A model generated the notes under the pieces. The model saw only the letters and a list, made by a program, of their open reading frames with translations, did no database searches and was not told the origin of the DNA. Positions 33,377-39,369 of a stretch of 39,369 nucleotides of DNA are shown here, in pieces. Location: assembly GCA_016288305.1 (NCBI GenBank), contig JAEEYW010000071.1, positions 1 to 39,369 on the forward strand, written 5' to 3'. The position numbers and the translations under genes are program-made. The DNA is from Caryophanales bacterium. GTDB taxonomy: Bacteria; Bacillota_I; Bacilli_A; RF39; UBA660. Every line of letters starts with the position of its first letter. Within the stretch, counting starts at the first letter, position 1.

Positions 33377-33499
33377 TTAATGTGATAAAACTTTACGACC
33401 TTTGCGACGACGACTAGAAATCATTTTAGTTTTAACGCGCGCTAAAAAGCCCATTTTTTTACTTCTTTTTCTATTATTAGGTTGATATGTTCTTTTCAT
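33377..33499 (-). CDS. rpmH: 50S ribosomal protein bL34 (shortened)
   Basis: 40 residues beginning [20 protein letters not shown] and ending [11 protein letters not shown], with the hallmark KRTYQP start and KGRK end. Most bL34 proteins have about 44 residues; the missing ones are in the middle, where K.GR.VL is replaced by KMISS. AAGGAGG precedes the ATG at 33499. It is the first gene left of oriC with a consensus promoter, heading rpmH-rnpA-yidC-jag. Confidence 0.95.
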   Translation of the reverse strand: MKRTYQPNNRKRSKKMGFLARVKTKMISSRRRKGRKVLSH

Positions 33500-33930
33500 T
33501 TATATTCCTCCTTCGGTTTTTCGATTGCTTTATTAATTATATATATAAATATTATATTTGTCAAATGTTTTTTTTAAATTATCATTCAAAATAATACTGT
33601 GGATTATTTTTTTTGTTAAACCTTTATTTTTCAACAAACCAGGTATTTTAATTAAAGTCAAATAAAAACTGTTAAAATCTTTAAAAAATAAGTAAATTTT
33701 GACATTTTTTAAAAAGTTATCCACATTTTTAACAACTTCTGTGGATAATTTTATTAACATTTCACTCCTAATTTGTATTATTTATCCACAACTATGTGGA
33801 TAAGTGTGCTTATTTATTATATTTTAGTCACTTTTATCCTGTGGATAGGTTTTTTTTTAGTTTTCCACAATTTTTTATAGCCTTTTTAATAAAAATAAGG
33901 TAAAATATTATATGAAGTCAGGGTGATTTT
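33500..33930. other. replication origin (oriC) between rpmH and dnaA
   Basis: 431 bases without a gene, very AT-rich. DnaA boxes: exact TTATCCACA at 33717-33725 and 33782-33790; the reverse form TGTGGATAA at 33740-33748 and 33795-33803; near matches at 33598-33606, 33840-33848 (TGTGGATAG) and 33861-33869 (TTTTCCACA). The T-rich stretches at 33849-33900 and 33530-33560 could serve for unwinding. Gene direction switches here. Confidence 0.93.
33536..33564 (-). promoter_or_regulatory. consensus promoter of rpmH
   Basis: On the minus strand TTGACA (33559-33564), a 17-base spacer, and TATAAT (33536-33541): a perfect sigma-A promoter within the oriC gap. Confidence 0.9.
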
Positions 33931-35295
33931 ATGGATATAAATAACATATGGAAATCTTTTTTGGAAAAAATGCAAGATTCATTAACTCCTGTATTATATG
34001 ATATGTGGTTTTCTGAAACGAAACTTATTGAATTAAATCAGGAATTTGCTAAAGTACTGGTTCCTATGCCACTTCATAAAAAACATCTTAAAGAAAACTA
34101 TATTGAATTAATAGAAAAAACATTTTCTGATGTAACTGGTTCTATTTTTAAATTTGAATTTGTTACTGAAGATGATTTAAATGATGATAATATAATAGAT
34201 ATTGATGAAATAGGTGTTCCGGGAAATGCTATATTTCAGTCTAATTTAGATCCTAAATATACTTTTGAAAGTTTTATTCCTGGTACAAGTAATAAATTTG
34301 CTAAAGCGGCAGCACTTGCTGTTGCTGAACAACCTGGTAGTATGTATAACCCATTATTTATATATGGAAAAAGTGGGTTAGGTAAGACACATTTAATGCA
34401 TGCTATTGGTAATTATATTAAAGATAATAGTCGTAAAAAAGTACTATATGTTACGACTGATACTTTCGTTAATGACTTTTTAAAAATATACCGTAAAAAT
34501 GAAAGTGACACTAATTTTGAAACAATTGACGATTTTAAAAATAAATATCGTAATGTTGATGTATTAATGATTGATGATATACAATACTTAGAAATAGCTC
34601 AAAAGACACAACAAGAATTCTTTAATACATTTAATGATTTATATACAAACAATAAACAAATAATAATTGCATCAGATAGATCACCTGATGATTTAAAAAA
34701 ACTTGAGGAAAGATTAAGAACTAGATTTGTCTGGGGATTAATTGTTGATATCTTACCACCAGATTATCAATTGCGTATGGATATTATTGATAAAAAAATT
34801 GATTCTAACAATCTAAACACTTTTTTTCCACAGGATGTAAAAGAATATATTGCTAATAATTGTACTACTGATATAAGGAAACTTGAAGGTGCAATTACAA
34901 GAATTATTGCTTATTCCACAATAATGAATGGTTCTGATATAACTTTAGACTTAGCGATGGATGCTTTAAAGGATTATATAGGTGTAAAATTAATAGCTAA
35001 AAACAAAATTGAACAAGTTCAAAATGTGATAGCTAATAACTATAATATAAAGGCTGAAGACTTGCGAAGTAAGAAAAAATCAAATGATATAGCCATTCCA
35101 AGACAAATAGGTATGTATATTTGTAGGGTATACTTAAAAGAATCTTTACCTAAAATTGGAGCTGAATTTGGTGGTAAAGATCATACCACAGTTATGCATG
35201 CTGTTAACAAAATAAAAGCTGAAATTGAAAAAAATGATCAATTAAGTGTAGAAATTAATAAAATCATTAAACAATTACCGTGGATAAATCAATAA
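33931..35295 (+). CDS. dnaA: chromosomal replication initiator DnaA
   Basis: AAA+ initiator that binds DnaA boxes and opens oriC. 454 residues. Domain I is residues 1-80; domain II is very short (about 81-108); domain III has Walker A GKSGLGKTH at 146-154 and LMIDDIQYL; domain IV has the signature GGKDHTTVMHAVNKI. AGGGTGAT precedes the ATG at 33931. Boxes upstream suggest autoregulation, and one more lies downstream before dnaN. Confidence 0.98.
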   Translation: MDINNIWKSFLEKMQDSLTPVLYDMWFSETKLIELNQEFAKVLVPMPLHKKHLKENYIELIEKTFSDVTGSIFKFEFVTEDDLNDDNIIDIDEIGVPGNAIFQSNLDPKYTFESFIPGTSNKFAKAAALAVAEQPGSMYNPLFIYGKSGLGKTHLMHAIGNYIKDNSRKKVLYVTTDTFVNDFLKIYRKNESDTNFETIDDFKNKYRNVDVLMIDDIQYLEIAQKTQQEFFNTFNDLYTNNKQIIIASDRSPDDLKKLEERLRTRFVWGLIVDILPPDYQLRMDIIDKKIDSNNLNTFFPQDVKEYIANNCTTDIRKLEGAITRIIAYSTIMNGSDITLDLAMDALKDYIGVKLIAKNKIEQVQNVIANNYNIKAEDLRSKKKSNDIAIPRQIGMYICRVYLKESLPKIGAEFGGKDHTTVMHAVNKIKAEIEKNDQLSVEINKIIKQLPWINQ

Positions 35296-35323
35296 TTTCC
35301 ACATATGAAATTTTGTAATTTTT

Positions 35324-35332
35324 TGTTATAAT
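35324..35332 (+). promoter_or_regulatory. extended -10 promoter of dnaN, with a downstream DnaA box
   Basis: TGTTATAAT is an extended -10 in the 119-base dnaA-dnaN gap. An exact DnaA box TTATCCACA is at 35350-35358, just after the likely start point, so DnaA could act there as a second origin element or as a repressor. Confidence 0.6.
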
Positions 35333-35414
35333 TATTAGTAAAAATACAGTTATCCACAGTATTAACATCTATAATAATAACAATTATATTTTAATAAAAA
35401 AAGGAGGAAAATTT

Positions 35415-36536
35415 ATGAATTTTAAAATTAAAAAAGAAAATTTATTAAAACATTTAAATTACGTAATTAGGGGTATATCTAGTAAGAATATTAGACCAAT
35501 TTTAAATTGTATTAAATTTGATTTAACAGAAGAAGGATTATATTTATCAAGTACAGATAACGATATTGCTATAAAAACATTTGTGGATAAAAAATTTATT
35601 GAAGAAGAGTATACTTGTGGTAGATTTGTTGTTTCTGGAAAATATATATATGAAATAATAAGAAAATTACCTAATGAAATTATTTCAATAGAAGAGGTAA
35701 TGGATTCTAAAATTTTTATTTCAACAAAAAATAGTTCTTTTTCATTAAATTGTAATAACATTAACGAATTTCCAGATTTAGAATTAGAAGAAACAAAGAA
35801 TCCTGTTATATTGAATACAAAAGTTTTAAAAACTATTTTAAATCAAACTACGTTTGCAGCTTCAACACAAGAATCTAGACCTGCAATTACTGGTATTAAT
35901 TTTAAAATTACTGGTAATAAATTAGAATGTACAGCTACAGATTCATATCGTCTTGCTAAAAAAATAATTGAATTACCAGATTCTGTCAAAGAAGATATAA
36001 ATATAATCGTTCCAACAAGAAACTTATTAGAATTATCAAAAATGTTTTCTGAAGATGATACTAATATAGAAATGCATATATTTAATAATAAAGTAATTTT
36101 TAAATTTGAAACTATTATAATGCTTTCTAGATTAATTAATGGAACATATCCAGATGTTTCTAAATTAATACCTGATGATTTTCTTTTAACAGTAACGTTA
36201 TCAATGCCAGAATTTTATTCATTGCTTGATCGTGTATCATTGTTTTCCACAGAAGAAGAAAAAAATACTATTAAGTTAGAGTGTGTTGATAATTTAATTA
36301 CTGTTAAATCAAACATTCCAGAAATAGGTAATGTAGAAGAAAAAATAGAAGTAGAAAAAAATAATTCAGAAAATATTAAAATAGCGTTTAGTTCTAAATA
36401 TATGATGGATGCTATTAAGGTATTAGAATGTGATAAAATTGAATTATGTTTTAATGGTGAAGTTAAACCAATTATTATCAAAAATCCAGATGATAATAAT
36501 TTAATTCAATTAATTGTACCTATAAAAACATATTAA
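35415..36536 (+). CDS. dnaN: DNA polymerase III beta sliding clamp
   Basis: Ring-shaped processivity clamp. 373 residues with three clamp folds; ISSKNIRPILNCIKFDL near the start, RPAITGINFKI in domain II, and the C-terminal hydrophobic pocket segment NLIQLIVPIKTY (usual ending V.PVR). AGGAGG precedes the ATG at 35415. It lies directly after dnaA. Confidence 0.97.
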   Translation: MNFKIKKENLLKHLNYVIRGISSKNIRPILNCIKFDLTEEGLYLSSTDNDIAIKTFVDKKFIEEEYTCGRFVVSGKYIYEIIRKLPNEIISIEEVMDSKIFISTKNSSFSLNCNNINEFPDLELEETKNPVILNTKVLKTILNQTTFAASTQESRPAITGINFKITGNKLECTATDSYRLAKKIIELPDSVKEDINIIVPTRNLLELSKMFSEDDTNIEMHIFNNKVIFKFETIIMLSRLINGTYPDVSKLIPDDFLLTVTLSMPEFYSLLDRVSLFSTEEEKNTIKLECVDNLITVKSNIPEIGNVEEKIEVEKNNSENIKIAFSSKYMMDAIKVLECDKIELCFNGEVKPIIIKNPDDNNLIQLIVPIKTY

Positions 36537-36550
36537 TTAAGATAAAAATG

Positions 36551-36589
36551 AAGAAAAAAGTAAAAAAAATTAACTTTTTTCTTTTTTTT
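36551..36589 (+). terminator. intrinsic terminator of dnaN
   Basis: AAGAAAAAAGT (36551-36561) and ACTTTTTTCTT (36573-36583) form an eleven-pair, A-U-rich stem followed by T. Confidence 0.7.
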
Positions 36590-36613
36590 GACAAATTTCG
36601 ACATTTTTCGACA
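36586..36613 (+). promoter_or_regulatory. three 10-bp phased TTTYGACA repeats upstream of the comK-like gene
   Basis: TTTTGACA at 36586, TTTCGACA at 36596 and TTTCGACA at 36606, exactly one helical turn apart. The first contains a consensus TTGACA -35; an extended -10-like TGTGGTATAAG lies at 36621-36631. Confidence 0.55.
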
Positions 36614-36673
36614 ATAAACTTGTGGTATAAGAGTATCCGTCGAATTAATTTTCGTCTAGGGGGAGGTGTTTTG

Positions 36674-37138
36674 ATGATTGATGAATACTATATAAATGAA
36701 GATACTCTTTTATTAGTTCCAGTCAGCAAAGAAAAAACAAAAATATACGATATAAATGGAACATTTTACATTAAGAAAAATTGTTTTGAATTGGTAGATG
36801 AAAGTTGTCAATACTATGGAAGCAGTTACGGTGGTAGATATTTAGGTGCTAAAAAAATGTTAGACATGGAATATAAATTACCTATAATAGCAGATGAAGT
36901 AAAAGAAGTAATCATGGTTCCAACATGTTCACCACGTCAACAAAGTTGCATTTGGATGTGTTTAAATAATATTGAAAATTATATAAAATTTAAAAATATT
37001 TCAAAGGTAAAATTCACAAATGGACTTAATTATGATTTAACGATTTCATATCCTTCGTTAGAAAATCAAATTTTGCGTGGAACATTATTATTAACAAGGT
37101 TAAAAAATAGAAAAAATAACCCTAAAAAAATAGCAAAA
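36674..37138 (+). CDS. ComK-family competence transcription factor
   Basis: 155 residues matching ComK: EDTLLLVPVSKEKTKIYDING, the core ESCQYYGSSYGGRYLGAKKML, PTCSPRQQSCIWMCLNNIENY, and a final FTNGLNYDLTISYPSLENQ. ComK activates DNA-uptake genes by binding paired AT-boxes. The ATG at 36674 is set by GGGAGGTG; the frame upstream to 36548 runs over the dnaN terminator and is not coding. It occupies the place where many Bacillota have the S4-domain gene yaaA. Stop codon TAG ends at 37141. Confidence 0.82.
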
Positions 37139-37153
37139 TAGCTATTTTTTTTA
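37124..37153 (+). terminator. intrinsic terminator of the comK-like gene
   Basis: AAAAAATAGC (37125-37134) and GCTATTTTTT (37141-37150) surround a six-base loop; the T run continues to 37152. Confidence 0.8.
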
Positions 37154-37171
37154 TTATTTTAGGCATTTTTA

Positions 37172-37180
37172 TGATATAAT
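37172..37180 (+). promoter_or_regulatory. extended -10 promoter of recF-gyrB
   Basis: TGATATAAT, a TGn-extended perfect TATAAT, lies about 75 bases before recF; the -35 is weak. The leader to 37256 has no gene I can support. Confidence 0.65.
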
Positions 37181-37256
37181 ATATATGTGAGTAAGGGAGT
37201 ACGTAAAATTAAAAAATTCAAAATTTGGGTGGTTATATTGGAAATGAGGTAAAAAT

Positions 37257-38384
37257 ATGTATTTAGAGGAACTTCAACTAAGAAATTTTAGAAACTATGA
37301 TGCACTGAAAATAAAATTAAATTCTCATTTTAATATATTTTATGGAAATAACGCCCAAGGAAAAACAAATTTATTGGAAAGTATTTATGTTTTAGGACTT
37401 TCAAAATCACATTTATTGAATCTAGATAGCAATTTAATTAAAGATGGTACAGATATTTGTAAAATAAAGGGTATTGTTAAAAAAAATAAGTTAAAAACAA
37501 AACTTGAAGTTGAATTAAAAAATGATCAAAAAATTTTAAAGATTGACGATAATGAAATAAAAAAAATAACAGATTATATTAATTCAAGTATCAATGTCAT
37601 AATATTTTACCCTGAGGATCTAGAAATAATAAAAGGATCTCCTAATAATAGACGTAATTTTATTAATCTTGAATTAAGCCAATTATCTGATAATTATCTA
37701 AAAATATTAACAGAGTATAACAAATTATTGAAAATTAGAAATGACTATTTAAAAAAAATGTCTAAAAATATTTCTATTGATGAAACATATTTTCAAATAA
37801 TTACGAACTACTTAATTGATAAAGCAATAATAATATATAAAATGCGTATGAAATTTATTAATAAAATAAATGAAAGTAGCAACAAAATATACTATGAATT
37901 AACAAAACTATCAGGATTTAATATAAAATATATTACAAATATATCTTTAAATTCTAATGATGATATATTAAAAGATACTTTGTTGAAGACTTACGAAAAA
38001 AATCGAAAAAAAGAAATAAAATTAGGAGCTACGCTATATGGTCCACATCGTGATGATTTAGAATTTTATCTTCAAGATAAGGATTTGAAAACATATGGAT
38101 CACAAGGACAAAAACGTGTAGCTATTTTAGCTACTAAGCTATCGGAAATAGCTATATTTAAACAATATACAAATAATAGTCCTATTTTATTATTAGACGA
38201 CGTTTTTAGTGAGTTAGATGACATTAAAAAGAATAATCTTGTTAAATTTATTAGTGATGATATACAAGTTATTGTAACAACAACAGAACTTAAAAATGTC
38301 AATAAATTTAGTACTGCAAGCATTTTTAAAATTAAAAATGGTGAAATAATTAAAGTCAAAGAGGTGGATAAAGATGGAAAATAA
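37257..38384 (+). CDS. recF: DNA replication and repair protein RecF
   Basis: SMC-like ATPase that helps load RecA at gaps. 375 residues. [15 protein letters not shown] at the start, Walker [14 protein letters not shown], the signature region SQGQKR, and Walker [13 protein letters not shown] are intact. GAGGT precedes the ATG at 37257. It overlaps gyrB by eleven bases. Confidence 0.97.
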   Translation: MYLEELQLRNFRNYDALKIKLNSHFNIFYGNNAQGKTNLLESIYVLGLSKSHLLNLDSNLIKDGTDICKIKGIVKKNKLKTKLEVELKNDQKILKIDDNEIKKITDYINSSINVIIFYPEDLEIIKGSPNNRRNFINLELSQLSDNYLKILTEYNKLLKIRNDYLKKMSKNISIDETYFQIITNYLIDKAIIIYKMRMKFINKINESSNKIYYELTKLSGFNIKYITNISLNSNDDILKDTLLKTYEKNRKKEIKLGATLYGPHRDDLEFYLQDKDLKTYGSQGQKRVAILATKLSEIAIFKQYTNNSPILLLDDVFSELDDIKKNNLVKFISDDIQVIVTTTELKNVNKFSTASIFKIKNGEIIKVKEVDKDGK

Positions 38385-39369
38385 TCAACATTATGATGCT
38401 TCCGATATACAAGTATTGGAAGGATTAGAGGCAGTAAGAAAAAGACCTGGTATGTACATCGGTACTACTGATGTTAAAGGTCTACATCATTTAGTATGGG
38501 AAATAGTTGATAACGCTATAGATGAAGCATTAGCTGGATATTGTAAGAATATTGAAGTTATTATTAATAAGGGCAATTCTATAACAGTTAAAGATGATGG
38601 ACGCGGTATCCCAGTAGATATACATCCAAAAACAAAGCTATCAACTGTTGAAACAGTTTATACTGTATTACATGCAGGTGGTAAATTTGGTGGAGGCGGG
38701 TACAAAGTATCCGGAGGATTACATGGTGTTGGTGCATCAGTAGTTAACGCCTTATCAAAATGGGTTGAGGTAACAGTATATAAAAATGGACAAGTTCATT
38801 TTATTAGATTCGAAAATGGTGGACACACAGTTGAACCATTACATGTTATTGATAAATGTGATGAGAACAGAACAGGTACTACAGTTACATTTAAACCAGA
38901 TCCTGAAATATTTGATACAGATATCTATGATTATGAAACATTAAAAGTAAGAATTCGTGAATTAGCTTTTTTAAATAGGGGATTAAGTATTACTATTCGT
39001 GATGATAGAGATATGGAAGATACTACTGGCGAAACTTTTCTTTACGAGGGTGGTATTAGTGAATATGTAAAATTTATTAATAAAGAAAAAACTCCTGTCC
39101 ATGAAGAAATAATTCATTTAGATGGCGAAGAAGATGGTGTATTTTTTGAAGTGGCTATGCAATACAATACAAGCTACAATGAAAATATATATTCATTTGT
39201 TAATAATATCAATACACATGATGGTGGTACACATGAAGAAGGTGTAAGAAGAGCTTTAACACGTGTTATCAATACTTATGCTAGAAAAGTAGGTATATTG
39301 AAAGAAAAAGACGAAGCTTTAACAGGTGATGATGTTAAAGAAGGATTAACAATGATAATCTCTTGTAAA
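38374..39369 (+). CDS. gyrB: DNA gyrase subunit B (5' part, runs off the window)
   Basis: ATPase subunit of gyrase. The 332 codons seen start [24 protein letters not shown] motifs are present: [24 protein letters not shown] and [14 protein letters not shown]; the transducer domain follows with [24 protein letters not shown] precedes the ATG at 38374, inside the end of recF. The C-terminal TOPRIM part is beyond base 39369. Confidence 0.97.
   Translation, partial: MENNQHYDASDIQVLEGLEAVRKRPGMYIGTTDVKGLHHLVWEIVDNAIDEALAGYCKNIEVIINKGNSITVKDDGRGIPVDIHPKTKLSTVETVYTVLHAGGKFGGGGYKVSGGLHGVGASVVNALSKWVEVTVYKNGQVHFIRFENGGHTVEPLHVIDKCDENRTGTTVTFKPDPEIFDTDIYDYETLKVRIRELAFLNRGLSITIRDDRDMEDTTGETFLYEGGISEYVKFINKEKTPVHEEIIHLDGEEDGVFFEVAMQYNTSYNENIYSFVNNINTHDGGTHEEGVRRALTRVINTYARKVGILKEKDEALTGDDVKEGLTMIISCK

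Noticed and set aside
33533-33760. Open frame of 75 codons on the minus strand in the oriC gap
   Set aside because: It runs through the DnaA boxes and rpmH promoter, has no ribosome site and no recognisable protein.
37187-37252. Short open frame (GTG start, 21 codons) before recF
   Set aside because: No ribosome site and no recognisable sequence; probably part of the recF leader.
39258-39267. AACACGTGTT palindrome in gyrB, possible parS
   Set aside because: Only the CACGTG core matches parS; the flanks do not.

Overview
This is the chromosomal replication-origin region of a low-GC, AT-rich Bacillota, most likely an uncultured member of class Bacilli (Erysipelotrichales / RF39-like). Gene order and content point that way: rpmH-rnpA-yidC-jag-mnmE-mnmG-rsmG-noc on one side of oriC and dnaA-dnaN-recF-gyrB on the other, plus gdpP-like/rplI/dnaB, walJ, rlmH, yvcK-whiA, parAB, SpoIIR and a ComK-family protein. 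Lgt, an M23 peptidase and peptidoglycan-era genes argue for a walled cell. TGA is used as a stop (for example at 15056 and 30788), so this is the standard bacterial code, not the Mycoplasma code.

Layout. oriC lies at about 33.5-33.93 kb with a cluster of DnaA boxes. Left of it nearly everything is on the minus strand and right of it everything is on the plus strand, so both arms are transcribed away from the origin. The exceptions on the left are rpsD (253-855) and an ATP-grasp gene (12862-13851). From left to right: rpsD with a probable S4 leader; an AbgT-family transporter, a DUF951 protein, ParB and ParA; an array of ORF6N-domain genes (one intact, two truncated, one remnant); ftsH, tilS and spoIIR; a nucleoside-salvage operon (deoD-cdd-pdp); the lone ATP-grasp gene; a chain running from a GdpP-like phosphodiesterase through rplI, dnaB, an M23 peptidase and walJ to rlmH; yvcK-whiA; lgt; uvrB with an unknown gene; noc; rsmG, mnmG, mnmE and an HD protein; jag, yidC, rnpA and rpmH; oriC; dnaA, dnaN, a comK-like gene, recF and the 5' part of gyrB.

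The most unusual signals are three. (1) Each of the three ORF6N genes carries its own long inverted repeat in exactly the same codons of the DNA-binding domain. The sequences differ but the symmetry is kept, with the same centre base. The truncated copies share one deletion junction and are joined by about 300 bp direct repeats, so the locus looks like one expressed gene with adjacent silent recognition cassettes. (2) The Noc paralogue has eleven perfect-period 57-bp tandem repeats inserted between its DNA-binding and C-terminal domains. Its promoter has two direct ATTTCCCAAAA elements flanking the -35, each containing the half-site of the known Noc-binding sequence. (3) Several housekeeping proteins have altered architecture: FtsH with a Rho_N/SAP-like tail, a GdpP homologue stripped of its sensory half, and a bL34 about four residues shorter than usual.

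All calls are from reading the sequence and from family knowledge; no database search was run.
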